This document shows, in pieces, positions 32,065 through 42,600 of a DNA stretch of 64,000 bases. Source of the DNA: Pontimicrobium sp. SW4 (lineage in GTDB: Bacteria > Bacteroidota > Bacteroidia > Flavobacteriales > Flavobacteriaceae). Position 1 is the first letter of the stretch. Each line of letters begins with the position of its first letter. The translations under genes and the position numbers were made by a program. The notes under the pieces were generated by a model. It saw nothing but the letters and a program-made list of their open reading frames with translations, searched no databases and had not been told where the DNA came from. The stretch covers positions 1,054,001 to 1,118,000 of the forward strand of contig NZ_CP157199.1 of assembly GCF_039954625.1 (NCBI RefSeq), written 5' to 3'.

Positions 32065-34530
32065 ATGTTTAACTCAACTCATTTTATAGACGTTATACTA
32101 CCAATTCCACTAGAAAAGCAATTTACCTATGCTATAACGCTAGCAGAATCTAAATTTCTAAAAACTGGTATGCGTGTTGCTGTGCCTTTTGGGAAGAGTA
32201 AAATATATACTGCATTAGTTTTAAACATTCATCAAAATACTCCTGAGGCTTATGAAGCCAAAGAAATTCACCAAATTCTGGATGAAATACCTTTGGTTAA
32301 TGAATTTCAAATAAAGCTTTGGCAATGGATGTCTAGTTACTATATGTGTACTTTAGGAGACATTCTTAGAGCAGCATTACCAAGTACTTTTTTACTAGAA
32401 AGTGAGACTACCATTATTTTAAATAAAGATGAAGAAATTAACGATTTAGAGCTAAGAGACGATGAATTTTTAGTGTATGAAGCGCTGCAACATCAGTCTA
32501 GCTTAAAGATTCAAGATATTAGTAATATTCTTGATAAAAAAAATGTACTTCCTGTAATAAAACGACTTATTGAAAAAAACGTTATTACAGTTGAAGAAGA
32601 ATTGTATGAAAAATATAAACCCAAATTAATACGATATGTCAAGCTAAATGAAACATACAAAAGCGAAAACGCATTACAAGAATTATTAGAAACATTAAGT
32701 AGAGCTCCAAAACAACGACAAATAATAATGTCGTTATTCACATTGAATTCCATTTCAAAAAAGGCAATAAAAGTATCAGATTTAATCAAAAAAAGTGAAG
32801 CATCTTCTGCACAAATAAAAGCATTAATTGATAAAGAAATTTTAGAAGGGTATTACTTAAAAACTGATAGAGTTTCTTTTGAAAAAGATGAAATTTTAGA
32901 ATCTAAGTCTCTAAATAATGACCAAGAAATCACTTTAAATGAAATATCTAAATCATTTAAAAATCAAAATGTTACATTATTACACGGTGTTACATCATCT
33001 GGTAAAACAGAAATTTATGTAAAGCTTATTGAAGATGTTTTAAAACTAGAAAAACAAGTATTGTATTTAGTGCCAGAAATTGCGTTAACCTCTCAATTAG
33101 TAACCAGATTGAGCACATATTTTGGCAATCAAATTTCGGTATATCATTCACGGTATTCTTTAAACGAGCGTGTTGAGGTTTGGCATCATGTGTTAAATAA
33201 TTCCGATAAGGCTAAAGTAATTCTTGGGGCGCGATCATCTGTATTTTTACCCTTCAATAATTTAGGGTTAATTATTGTAGACGAAGAGCATGAGCAATCG
33301 TATAAGCAATTCGATCCAGCACCTCGTTATCACGCACGCGATACTGCTATTGTGCTTGCTAATTTATTTAAAGCAAAAACACTCTTGGGCTCTGCAACAC
33401 CTAGTATTGAGAGTTACTTTAATGCAGTAAAGGAGAAGAAGTATGGATTTGCAGAGTTAAATACACGTTACAATGATGTGTTAATGCCAGAAATAGAGCT
33501 TGTGGATATTAAAGACAAACAGAAGCGTAAGCGTATGCAAGGTCATTTTAGTGATAGATTAATCGAAGAAATGACAGAAGCTTTAGATAATGACAATCAA
33601 ATAATATTATTTCAAAATAGAAGAGGTTTTTCTCCAATTATTGAGTGCAATACATGTGGACATTCACCACAATGCTCAAATTGCGATGTAAGTTTGACGT
33701 ATCATCAATATAAAAATCAGTTGCGATGTCATTATTGTGGTTATGCTATTGCAATGCCTAAAAATTGTATAGCTTGTGGCAGCAGTGAGCTAGATAATAA
33801 AGGTTTTGGAACCGAGCAAATTGAAGCTGAGGTTAAAGTGTTATTTCCTAAAGCTAAAGTTGCTAGAATGGATTTGGATACCACTAGAGGAAAATATAGT
33901 TACGAACGAATTATTACAGCGTTTGAGCAACATGAAGTAGATGTATTAGTAGGTACGCAAATGGTCACTAAAGGCTTAGATTTTAGAAATGTGAAACTGG
34001 TTGGGATTATGAATGCAGATAGTCTATTAAATTTCCCTGATTTTAGGGCTCATGAGCGTAGTTTTCAATTGATGTTACAAGTTTCTGGAAGAGCAGGTAG
34101 AACAGATGTAAGGGGCAAGGTGCTTATTCAAACATATAATCCTTACCATAAAATTTTGCAGCAAGTATCTACTAATGATTATTTAGGGATGTTTTATGAA
34201 CAAATGGATGAGCGTTATAATTATAAGTATCCACCAATTTATAGACTCATTAAAGTCACCTTAAGGCATCGAGATTATAACAAAGTAAATGATGGTGCAG
34301 AGTGGATGGCAAAATCATTTAGAAATGTGTTTAAGCAACATGTGTTAGGACCTGAGTTTCCGCCAATTTCTAGAATTAGAAATCAGTATCATAAAAATAT
34401 ACTTATTAAAATTCCTCAAAATCAATCTTTAGCAAAAACAAAAGAAGCTATTCTTAAAATTAAGAACAGCTTCTTGAGTATCAAAGATTTTCGTCCGATT
34501 AAAGTAATTCTAAATGTCGATAATTACTAG
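32065..34530 (+). CDS. priA: Primosomal replication-restart helicase
   Basis: An 821-residue superfamily 2 helicase. The N-terminal 3'-DNA-binding domain is followed by Walker A (GVTSSGKTEIY), DEEH in IIVDEEHEQSYKQ, and the zinc-binding cysteine cluster CNTCGHSPQCSNCDVSLTY plus CHYCG and CIACGS between the helicase lobes. It reloads the replisome at stalled forks. It starts one base after the YihY-family gene, so nadC, yihY-like and priA form one operon. It converges on a LytTR regulator gene with a 3-bp gap. Confidence 0.95.
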   Translation: MFNSTHFIDVILPIPLEKQFTYAITLAESKFLKTGMRVAVPFGKSKIYTALVLNIHQNTPEAYEAKEIHQILDEIPLVNEFQIKLWQWMSSYYMCTLGDILRAALPSTFLLESETTIILNKDEEINDLELRDDEFLVYEALQHQSSLKIQDISNILDKKNVLPVIKRLIEKNVITVEEELYEKYKPKLIRYVKLNETYKSENALQELLETLSRAPKQRQIIMSLFTLNSISKKAIKVSDLIKKSEASSAQIKALIDKEILEGYYLKTDRVSFEKDEILESKSLNNDQEITLNEISKSFKNQNVTLLHGVTSSGKTEIYVKLIEDVLKLEKQVLYLVPEIALTSQLVTRLSTYFGNQISVYHSRYSLNERVEVWHHVLNNSDKAKVILGARSSVFLPFNNLGLIIVDEEHEQSYKQFDPAPRYHARDTAIVLANLFKAKTLLGSATPSIESYFNAVKEKKYGFAELNTRYNDVLMPEIELVDIKDKQKRKRMQGHFSDRLIEEMTEALDNDNQIILFQNRRGFSPIIECNTCGHSPQCSNCDVSLTYHQYKNQLRCHYCGYAIAMPKNCIACGSSELDNKGFGTEQIEAEVKVLFPKAKVARMDLDTTRGKYSYERIITAFEQHEVDVLVGTQMVTKGLDFRNVKLVGIMNADSLLNFPDFRAHERSFQLMLQVSGRAGRTDVRGKVLIQTYNPYHKILQQVSTNDYLGMFYEQMDERYNYKYPPIYRLIKVTLRHRDYNKVNDGAEWMAKSFRNVFKQHVLGPEFPPISRIRNQYHKNILIKIPQNQSLAKTKEAILKIKNSFLSIKDFRPIKVILNVDNY

Positions 34531-34533
34531 GGT

Positions 34534-35229
34534 TTAAATATTATTTAAAGCATCTACTAATTGCGTCTTCTTATTTCTACTTAAAGGAATTTCGTAAGCG
34601 CCAACTTCAACATTTTTACTGTTAAAGCGATCAATTTTATCTAGATTAACGATATAAGATTTATGAATTCTTAAGAATTTACCTTCTGGTAATTCTGCTT
34701 CGAAAGCTTTCATGGTAGATAATACCACTAAACTATTCTCTTCGGTTACTAATTTTACATAGTCACCAAGTGCTTCAATCCATTTTATATCCTTAATATA
34801 AACTTTTCTCTTTTTTAAATTACTTTTCACAAAGATATGCTCACCGTCAGTCTCTTTAAAATCCAGCGTTAATTTATGCTGTTCTAAAGCTTTGTCTACT
34901 GCAGTATTAAAGCGTTCTCTTGTAATTGGTTTTTGTAGATAATCTGTAGCATCGTAATTAAATGCTTTAAATGCATACTCTGTTTTACCAGTGACGAAAA
35001 TAATTTGGGGTTTATTATTTAATACGTCAAGTAATTCAAAGCCATTTAAAACAGGCATTTCGATATCCAGAAAGATTAAGTCTACTTTGTGAGTATTGAG
35101 TCCGTTTTTCGTCTCCAGAGCGCTACTATATTCTGCTATCAAGTTAAGAGAAGGGTGGTTCTCTATAAGCTTGACAATAGATAAGCGTTGGATTGCGGAG
35201 TCATCTACAACAACACAGTTTAAAGTCAT
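34534..35229 (-). CDS. LytTR-family response regulator
   Basis: A 231-residue two-domain regulator. Residues 1-120 are a receiver domain with the phosphoacceptor Asp in LIFLDIEMPVLNGFELL (residue about 55) and the conserved Lys in LQKPITRERF. Residues 130-231 form a LytTR DNA-binding domain (YIKDIKWIEALGDYVKLVTEENSLVVL, then IHKSYIVNLDKIDRF). The cognate histidine kinase is not adjacent. It is divergent from the rpsF operon. Confidence 0.93.
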   Translation of the reverse strand: MTLNCVVVDDSAIQRLSIVKLIENHPSLNLIAEYSSALETKNGLNTHKVDLIFLDIEMPVLNGFELLDVLNNKPQIIFVTGKTEYAFKAFNYDATDYLQKPITRERFNTAVDKALEQHKLTLDFKETDGEHIFVKSNLKKRKVYIKDIKWIEALGDYVKLVTEENSLVVLSTMKAFEAELPEGKFLRIHKSYIVNLDKIDRFNSKNVEVGAYEIPLSRNKKTQLVDALNNI

Positions 35230-35365
35230 AACATTTCTTGTTTTAGGTTAAGATATCGACAATAGTACAAAAAATTCGGTTAAAAACCAAAAAACGCCGA
35301 TAAACTGTTTTGTTTAACAAAATTTTAACATTTTATTAAGAGTGAAAAAATAGCTGTAAATATTG

Positions 35366-35396
35366 TTGTCTAAACAATAATAAATACCTATTTTTG
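35366..35396 (+). promoter_or_regulatory. Promoter of the rpsF operon
   Basis: TTG (35366-35368) and TATTTTTG (35389-35396) with a 20-base spacer, 33 bases before the rpsF start. Confidence 0.7.
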
Positions 35397-35428
35397 CAGC
35401 CATTTTAAACATAAATAAATAATTTAAT

Positions 35429-35767
35429 ATGAATCATTACGAAACTGTTTTCATCTTGAATCCCGTTTTATCTGAAGATCAGATAAAGGAAACAGTAAAG
35501 AAATACGAAGATTTTCTTGTTTCTAAAGGTGCAAAGATGATAGCAAAGGAAGATTGGGGACTAAAAAAGTTAGCTTACCCAATCCAAAACAAAAAGAGTG
35601 GATTTTACCACTTATTTGAATTCACTGTAGATGGTGAAGTAATTAACCCACTAGAGGTTGAATTTAGAAGAGATGAGCGTTTTATGCGTTATTTAACTGT
35701 AGCGTTAGATAAGCATGCTATTTCTTGGGCAGAGAGAAGAAGAGTTAAACTTAAAGAAAAAGCGTAA
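35429..35767 (+). CDS. rpsF: 30S ribosomal protein bS6
   Basis: A 112-residue ribosomal protein with [22 protein letters not shown] at the start and [25 protein letters not shown] in the middle, diagnostic for bS6. It binds bS18 and the central domain of 16S rRNA. First gene of the rpsF-rpsR-rplI operon; rpsR follows after two bases. Confidence 0.97.
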   Translation: MNHYETVFILNPVLSEDQIKETVKKYEDFLVSKGAKMIAKEDWGLKKLAYPIQNKKSGFYHLFEFTVDGEVINPLEVEFRRDERFMRYLTVALDKHAISWAERRRVKLKEKA

Positions 35768-35769
35768 TT

Positions 35770-36066
35770 ATGTCATCTATAGAACAACAGTCTAAAGGAA
35801 AAAAAGAAGGAGAAATTAGATATTTAACTCCTCTTAACATAGATACTAGCAAGAAAAAGAAGTATTGTATGTTTCAAAAATCTGGAATCAAGTATGTTGA
35901 TTATAAAGACCCAGATTTTTTAATGAGATTTATAAACGAACAAGGTAAAATTTTACCAAGACGTCTTACAGGTACTTCATTGAAATACCAACGTAAGGTA
36001 GCTGTTGCAGTAAAAAGAGCACGTCATTTAGCATTGATGCCTTACGTAGCCGATTTATTAAAATAA
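35770..36066 (+). CDS. rpsR: 30S ribosomal protein bS18
   Basis: A 98-residue protein containing the bS18 core [37 protein letters not shown] and the basic [14 protein letters not shown] tail. The N-terminal 30 residues extend beyond E. coli S18, as usual in Bacteroidota. It partners with bS6 in the small subunit platform. Confidence 0.97.
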   Translation: MSSIEQQSKGKKEGEIRYLTPLNIDTSKKKKYCMFQKSGIKYVDYKDPDFLMRFINEQGKILPRRLTGTSLKYQRKVAVAVKRARHLALMPYVADLLK

Positions 36067-36079
36067 AATACCGATAACA

Positions 36080-36529
36080 ATGGAACTTATATTAAAACAA
36101 GACGTTGAAAATTTAGGATTTAAAGACGATGTTGTAACAGTTAAGAACGGTTATGGTAGAAATTTTTTAATTCCTCAAGGACAAGCGATATTAGCTACAA
36201 GCTCTGCTAAAAAAGTATTAGCAGAAAACTTAAAGCAAAGAGCTTTTAAAGAACAAAAAATTGTTGATGATGCTAATAAAGTAGCAGAAGCAATAAAAGC
36301 ATTAGAAATTAAGATTACTGCTAAAGTAGGATCTGGTGATAAGTTATTTGGATCTGTAAATAACATCAATGTTTCTGAAGCTTTAGAGAAAGAAGGTCAA
36401 GAAATTGATAAGAAATATATTACTATCCCTGGTGGTAGTATTAAGCGTTTAGGTAAGTACACAGCAGTTGTTAGATTACACAGAGAAGTATCTGTTGATT
36501 TAGATTTCGAGATTGTACCACAAGCTTAA
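36080..36529 (+). CDS. rplI: 50S ribosomal protein bL9
   Basis: A 149-residue protein with the bL9 N-terminal domain (MELILKQDVENLGFKDDVVTVKNGYGRNFLIPQG), the long connecting helix and a C-terminal rRNA-binding domain. It closes the rpsF operon, 13 bases after rpsR, and is followed by an intrinsic terminator. Confidence 0.97.
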   Translation: MELILKQDVENLGFKDDVVTVKNGYGRNFLIPQGQAILATSSAKKVLAENLKQRAFKEQKIVDDANKVAEAIKALEIKITAKVGSGDKLFGSVNNINVSEALEKEGQEIDKKYITIPGGSIKRLGKYTAVVRLHREVSVDLDFEIVPQA

Positions 36530-36552
36530 TTAGCTTTTCACAATATAAAACT

Positions 36553-36586
36553 AACCGTTTGGATATACTTTCTAGACGGTTTTTTA
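36553..36586 (+). terminator. Terminator of the rpsF-rpsR-rplI operon
   Basis: AACCGT (36553-36558) pairs with ACGGTT (36576-36581), with further weak pairing inside, followed by a run of T residues. Confidence 0.65.
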
Positions 36587-36604
36587 ATTTTTAAATATTA
36601 CATC

Positions 36605-37492
36605 ATGTCACGTATTACTCTATTTATAGTCTTATTAATCATTTTTTCTTGCAAAGGAAAGCCTAGTGGAACTAATGAAATTGTTACTAGTAGAGTAAAA
36701 GCATCTGCCTTAATTGAAGCTTTTAAGTATGCTGAAGGTAAAGATCCAATTATAAGTGTGCATCGTGGAGGTGTTGGATTAGTAAATTACCCTGAGAATT
36801 GTTTAGAAACAATTGAATATGTAAACGATAGTATTTCAGCAGTATTTGAAATTGACGTAGCAAAAACCAAAGATGGTGTTTTGGTATTAATGCACGATAA
36901 TACACTTGAACGAACCACTACTGGAACAGATAGAATAGAGAAGTACACATATCAAGAATTACAAGCATTTAATTTAGTAGATGATTTTGAAAATGTAACA
37001 ACGTTTAAAATTCCAAAATTCATAGATGTATTAGCATGGGCTAAAAATAATAATGCTATTCTTACAGTAGATATTAAGCGAAGTGTTGACGTTGCCGAAG
37101 TCATAGAAGCGATTAGAGAACAACAAGCTGAGGATGCCTCAGTGATTATTACATATGATGTAAAGCAAGCAATTAAAGCATACCAATTAGCTCCAGACTT
37201 ATTATTATCAGTTTCAGCCAGAAATCAAGAAGAATTACAACGGTTGTTAGAAACTGATATTCCAACAGAAAATATGATTGCTTTTACTGGGACTAGATTG
37301 TCTGATGTCAAATTGTATAACGAATTGCATCAATTAGGAATCACAACTATGCTAGGAACGCTTGGTAACTTAGATAAACAAGCTGAAACTAGAGGAGATA
37401 ACTTATATATGACATGGCGTAAACTAGGAATAGATGTGTTTGCAACAGATAGACCTTTTCAAGCTGCTGCCGCATTAAATATTATTAAATAA
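36605..37492 (+). CDS. Glycerophosphodiester phosphodiesterase family lipoprotein
   Basis: A 295-residue protein with a lipoprotein signal peptide (LIIFSC, Cys at residue 17). The GDPD fold is evident: SVHRGGVGLVNYPENCLETI at the start of the barrel and AVFEIDVAKTKDGVLVLMHDNTLERTTTG, carrying the two catalytic histidines and acidic metal ligands. It would cleave glycerophosphodiesters outside the inner membrane. Some barrel motifs toward the C terminus (ATDRPFQAAAAL) are also conserved. Confidence 0.9.
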   Translation: MSRITLFIVLLIIFSCKGKPSGTNEIVTSRVKASALIEAFKYAEGKDPIISVHRGGVGLVNYPENCLETIEYVNDSISAVFEIDVAKTKDGVLVLMHDNTLERTTTGTDRIEKYTYQELQAFNLVDDFENVTTFKIPKFIDVLAWAKNNNAILTVDIKRSVDVAEVIEAIREQQAEDASVIITYDVKQAIKAYQLAPDLLLSVSARNQEELQRLLETDIPTENMIAFTGTRLSDVKLYNELHQLGITTMLGTLGNLDKQAETRGDNLYMTWRKLGIDVFATDRPFQAAAALNIIK

Positions 37493-37511
37493 AAAGAATA
37501 GATTTTTTAAA

Positions 37512-37982
37512 ATGAAGTACGCGAGATTATCCAAAGAACAATTTGAAGAACTACACCAAGAATTCATAAACTTTTTAGCGACACAGTCTATTACAGCAGA
37601 CGAGTGGAAAGATATTAAAACTAATAAACCAGAAGTTGCTGAACAAGAATTAGACGTTTTTAGCGATTTAGTTTGGGAAGGTGTACTAACCAAAGCCGAA
37701 TATTTAGAAAATATATCACCACAGCATATATATCTATTTCATTTAGCTGAAGCTCAAATAGAGTTAATTGGTTTAAAAGTTACTAATACAGCTATAGATT
37801 TAACCACTAGAGAAGGGTTTTCGTGGTTGCGTGAAAATTTAATGGATGATACAGTGGAGCTCTTTCAGGCAAAAAAAGAGTACTCTGATGATAAGCAACT
37901 AGATAAGTTTGCTTTAATACAGCAAGGGTCAGTTATTACAAAAGGCGATTTGTTTAAGTATTTTGATAAGTTGGTACATTAA
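37512..37982 (+). CDS. Conserved Bacteroidota protein (DUF6495-like)
   Basis: A 156-residue soluble, acidic and mostly helical protein starting MKYARLSKEQFEELHQEFINFL. From memory this opening matches a family annotated DUF6495 in Flavobacteria; the match was not verified. No catalytic motif, signal peptide or membrane helix is visible. It follows the GDPD gene by 19 bases and is separated from hisS by a repeat-rich intergenic region. Confidence 0.75.
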   Translation: MKYARLSKEQFEELHQEFINFLATQSITADEWKDIKTNKPEVAEQELDVFSDLVWEGVLTKAEYLENISPQHIYLFHLAEAQIELIGLKVTNTAIDLTTREGFSWLRENLMDDTVELFQAKKEYSDDKQLDKFALIQQGSVITKGDLFKYFDKLVH

Positions 37983-37983
37983 T

Positions 37984-38222
37984 TTTGTCATTCCTGCGAA
38001 GGCAGGAATCTATTTCAAATTATTTTAGAGGATGATAAATCGATTAGTCACTTCGAGTAATTCCGAAGTATGAGGAATTGTATCGAGAAGTTTTCTAATG
38101 AAAAAGCTCGCAATGACGATTTCATTAATTATTTTTGTCATTCCTGAGTAGTCACTGAGCTTGTCGAAGTGCAGGCAGGAATATTTTACGATAATTATTA
38201 AAAAGATACCTGCCTTCGCAGA
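37984..38222. repeat. Composite intergenic palindromic repeats of Flavobacteria type
   Basis: Several imperfect palindromes are nested here. A hairpin ATTCCTGC-GAAG-GCAGGAAT lies at 37990-38009. A second copy of its stem, ATTCCTG (38140-38146) and CAGGAAT (38176-38182), is split by another palindrome, CACTGAGC...AGTG (38153-38171). An element with TTCGAGTAATTCCGAAGT and a matching GGAATTGTATCGAGAAG arm occupies 38051-38091. A partial third copy (CCTGCCTTCGCAG) ends at 38221. Such modules are dispersed in many Flavobacteria genomes; function is unknown. Confidence 0.8.
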
Positions 38223-38230
38223 TAGTTGAT

Positions 38231-39601
38231 ATGGCACAAAAACCAAGCATTCCAAAAGGGACTAGAGATTTTAATCCAGAGCAAGTTGCAAAACGTAACT
38301 ACATATTTAATACCATTAAGTCTAGTTTTGAACGTTTTGGATTTCAGCCCATAGAAACACCTAGTTTCGAGAATTCGGATACCTTAATGGGAAAGTATGG
38401 GGAAGAAGGAGATAGATTGATTTTTAAGATTTTGAATTCTGGAGATTACTTATCTAAAGCTAATGAAAATGCCTATAATGAGAAGGATTCAAATAAATTA
38501 ACTCCAAGTATCTCTGAAAAAGCCCTACGTTACGATTTGACTGTGCCATTTGCACGCTACGTCGTACAACACCAAAACGATATTGTATTTCCTTTTAAGC
38601 GCTATCAAATTCAACCAGTTTGGAGGGCAGATAGACCACAGAAAGGACGTTTTAGAGAGTTTTATCAATGTGATGCCGATGTGGTTGGTTCTACATCGTT
38701 ATGGCAAGAGGTGGAGTTTGTGCAACTGTATGATGAAGTATTTACCAACTTAGGATTAAAAGGAACAACCATAAAAATTAATAATCGTAAGATTTTATCT
38801 GGAATTGCTGAAGTTATTGGCGCTCAAGATAAATTAATTGATTTTACTGTAGCCCTTGATAAGTTGGATAAAATAGGAGAGGAGAAGGTAAAAGAAGAGA
38901 TGTTAAGTAAAGGCATTTCTGAAGAAGGTATTTCTAAATTGCAACCTCTGTTTACTTTAAAAGGTGATTTTGGTAACCAAATTGGAAGTTTAAAAACAAT
39001 TTTAAGTACTTCAGAAATTGGATTGAGAGGAATTGAAGAATTAGAGTTTATAGATAAAGCTATTTCTACTTTACAATTAAAGTCGGCATTATTGCAATTA
39101 GATGTCACCCTCGCAAGAGGTCTAAACTATTACACAGGTGCTATATTTGAAGTGTCTGCACCAGAAGGTGTACAAATGGGTTCTATTGGTGGTGGAGGTC
39201 GTTACGATGACCTTACTGGCATTTTTGGAATGCCAAATGTGAGTGGCGTTGGTATTAGTTTTGGTTTAGATAGAATTTATTTGGTTCTTGAAGAGTTAAA
39301 TTTATTTCCGGAAACGGTAAGTAATAAAGTAGATGTGTTATTTATAAATTTTGGAGATAAAGAAGCTTTATTTGGTCTTAAAGCCATTAAGGCTTTAAGA
39401 GAAAAAGGCTTTAATGCAGAATTATATCCCGACACAGCAAAAATGAAAAAACAAATGACCTATGCAAACAGAAGAGATATTCCTTATGTTGTTTTGGTAG
39501 GTGAGGAGGAACTTAAAAATAATCAATATACCCTTAAGGAAATGAGTTCAGGTGAACAGCAAAAATGCTCGCTTGATGAACTTCTAAATAAAGTTAAATA
39601 A
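38231..39601 (+). CDS. hisS: Histidyl-tRNA synthetase
   Basis: A 456-residue class II aminoacyl-tRNA synthetase. Motif 2 is visible as [21 protein letters not shown] and the histidine-binding stretch as [29 protein letters not shown] and the C-terminal anticodon-binding domain follow. It charges tRNA-His. The ATG lies just after the composite repeats. A strong terminator follows. Confidence 0.97.
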   Translation: MAQKPSIPKGTRDFNPEQVAKRNYIFNTIKSSFERFGFQPIETPSFENSDTLMGKYGEEGDRLIFKILNSGDYLSKANENAYNEKDSNKLTPSISEKALRYDLTVPFARYVVQHQNDIVFPFKRYQIQPVWRADRPQKGRFREFYQCDADVVGSTSLWQEVEFVQLYDEVFTNLGLKGTTIKINNRKILSGIAEVIGAQDKLIDFTVALDKLDKIGEEKVKEEMLSKGISEEGISKLQPLFTLKGDFGNQIGSLKTILSTSEIGLRGIEELEFIDKAISTLQLKSALLQLDVTLARGLNYYTGAIFEVSAPEGVQMGSIGGGGRYDDLTGIFGMPNVSGVGISFGLDRIYLVLEELNLFPETVSNKVDVLFINFGDKEALFGLKAIKALREKGFNAELYPDTAKMKKQMTYANRRDIPYVVLVGEEELKNNQYTLKEMSSGEQQKCSLDELLNKVK

Positions 39602-39602
39602 T

Positions 39603-39630
39603 AAATGGCTCCAAGAAATTGGAGCCATTT
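39603..39630. terminator. Terminator after hisS
   Basis: A perfect 12-bp stem AAATGGCTCCAA / TTGGAGCCATTT with a GAAA loop. It lies between the convergent hisS and large secreted-protein genes and may serve both. Confidence 0.85.
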
Positions 39631-39670
39631 AATTTTAACTAACTAATAAATTTAAGTTTTCAGAGCAATT

Positions 39671-42600
39671 TTATTCGACAATTACTTTTTTAATAATTGT
39701 TTCTTTTTCAGTTTTTATAGTTATTATATATGCTCCTGCATTAATGTTTTGGACTCTTACTTCATTATAACTACTATTGTTAACACTTTCGTTTTTGTAA
39801 ACAGATTGTCCAAGTATGTTAATCATTTCTACACCATTAATATTTCTATTTGAAGGATTAATAATTATGATACTTTTAATACTATTAGAGTAATGAGTAT
39901 CAACAATAGTAGATTCTTCTTGAATAGGCTCTTCTTCCTCTTCTTCTTCACTAGTTCCAAAGCTAATTTCGAATCTTTCGAGATGCTCACCAGGTGTAAG
40001 ATATACTTGATAGTCACCCTCTTTAAGTTCATGATATACTTCTAATTCTTTATCATGCAGATAAATAATTGTGTTTTTAGAAATATTTTCTAAATAATCT
40101 ATTCTAATAGTTGCAGTACCTTCTTGTTCTACTTTTACAGCAAAAGGAATTATTCTATCATCATTAAAATCGCTTACGCCTTGAATAGTAAAATAGTTGT
40201 CATCAATAGTCCAATACATATCTTCTTCGTTGATGTCGATAATTGGAGCGTCATATCCAATATCATGACCATCAGTAGTATTACTATCTGCTCCAACTAA
40301 TAGTTGTCTGTGATACCCTTTAGGAGAGTCATACATCAACCTTATTTTTTCACGTAAATCAACTTTGTCACTAGTTCTAGTGTTGTTATTTGAAACAGTG
40401 TTTTTTCCTTTTTTGTCACCACCACTTCTCATAAACACTGAAGGATCTGAAGCTTCAGTTCTAAAAGTACGCTGACTGTTTTTAAAAGTTATTGTTCCAC
40501 CAGTATCTGCCGTAACAAAGAATCCTTGTCCAACAGGAATATATTGCTGAGGTGTTTTCACACCTGAAGCTCCAGTGTTATTAATACGAATATCGTTGGA
40601 GATGGCGGTTGTACCACCTATAAGTGTATAGGTGCCATAGCCTCCTTGGTACTGTGATAGAACATGTGTAGAACTAGCAAAATGTTCCCAAAAATATAGG
40701 GCACCATCAATAATATTTGAAGGAGCTCTACCAGCGCCATCGCTAATATTATCTAGTATAAATTCATCTGCATCAATTGCTGAGGCATATGGATTTCCAA
40801 TTAAATAATCATTACCAGCAGATAACGTTAATGTTATATCAGCATTATGAGGTTTTCCATTAAAAACATAATTTTGTTCGGTTGAAATAGCGCCACCAGT
40901 ATCAGTAGTTCCTTTCATAGTAAAACCTTCACCAGGTTGTAATGATCCTGTACTTCTCACATGTTGCCATGATGGATAATTGTCGGTTACTTGGTTAGCA
41001 TATTTCCATATCCAATAATCAGCAATTCCAACAGGCGATCCAGAAGTTCCATCATAACCAGAAGTTAGCCAACTAATACCTAAAGGTGTAGCAGGAGTTG
41101 TTCCATCGTTGAGTACATCAGGGAGTGTATAATTATTATTGTTTGTTGTTGCATTACTAACACCTACAGGTGCAGCCCAATAGTTATAGGTATACAAATC
41201 GGCAGTACCTTGTTGATCACGTTCTAATGTACCACTAGATGTAGCGTCTAAGTCACTAAGATTTGTTTGTATTAATTGCGATTCTCCTTCAAGGTCTATA
41301 GTACCATCAATTTTTAAGTAATGTGTAACGGTTAATCCATTACCAGTGCCAGCAGCAGTATTACCATTGACTTGTAATTCATTACTGGATACTATTAGCC
41401 CTAAAACTGAACGCTCACGGCCAAGACCTGCATTAGTATCTATAGTAATGTTATGATTTGTTTCTACAATATTCCAATCTATAGGAGTTACTCCGTCTAC
41501 AATAGATAAAGCATTTGGTAATGTCTGTACACTATTGTTTAACCAAGTAGCATCAGTAGTCCAAGGACCATTAGCTTGTGATTGATATGGTAGTGGAGCA
41601 GTTTGAAAATCGACAGTATTTAAATTTCTTAAGGCACCTTGGTGATTATTACCTGACAAATCATTTGTATTTGTATACGTATATACAGACATAGGATAAT
41701 ATCCTGCTAAACTAGCCCAAGGAACAGCACTTATTTCGTTATTTGTTATAGAAGTAGGTATTACATCACCATACTCTAATGCTAAAGTAGCATCATTAGA
41801 TATTTCCTGATTCATGATATATCTAAGTTGACCAGAAGTAAGCGCAGTATCCCATACTCTAACTTCATCAATATTTCCCGCAAAATAATCAGTTGTATTA
41901 GGGTCGTAGCCATCAGCCGCTGCCATTAGGAATTTTCGTGATGTTGCTACTGGTGCCGCTAAAGATGATGCAGAAGTATCAGCAACACCGTCAATAAATA
42001 AAGTTGCAGTACCACTATTATAAATTACTGCTACTTGGTGCCATTCATTTTCTGGAATAGCCACAGAAGAAGTTAAAGTAACTGCACCACCATTATAAGT
42101 AAATACAAGTCTTCCAGTTGCATTTATTCTTAAATCATATCCTTCAGTAAATGCATTATCTCTTTTTGAAACAATAGAGGCATTTGTAGTGCCTGTGTCT
42201 CTTTTAATCCATGCAGAGATAGTAAAGGCTGATGTATTTAAATCTAAATTATCTTCAACATCTACATAATCTACAACGCCATCAAAATAAATTGAGCGTT
42301 CTACAATTACTTGAGGAGCATAGCCAAAAGTGATGTATTTTGTACTATTAAAATCATAATCTGTTTCCAAGTTCCCGCTTCCGTCAGGAGTCATTACTCT
42401 ATAATCGGCAGTAGGATCAAATATAGGTGTATCTGAAATAAACATTAAATAACTTCCAGGAGGAGAGATGTTTCTAATGGCATTTTGAGGTATTCTAACC
42501 GATACGGAAGGGATATCACCACCATTTTCTACTACTTTCCAAATACGTTGCATCCCAGTAAAAGTTACTGGAGTTGATAATCCACCTATACCAGAACTCA

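Noticed and set aside
37984..38222. CRISPR array
   Set aside because: The repeats are palindromic modules of different kinds at irregular spacing, with no uniform repeat-spacer pattern and no cas genes.
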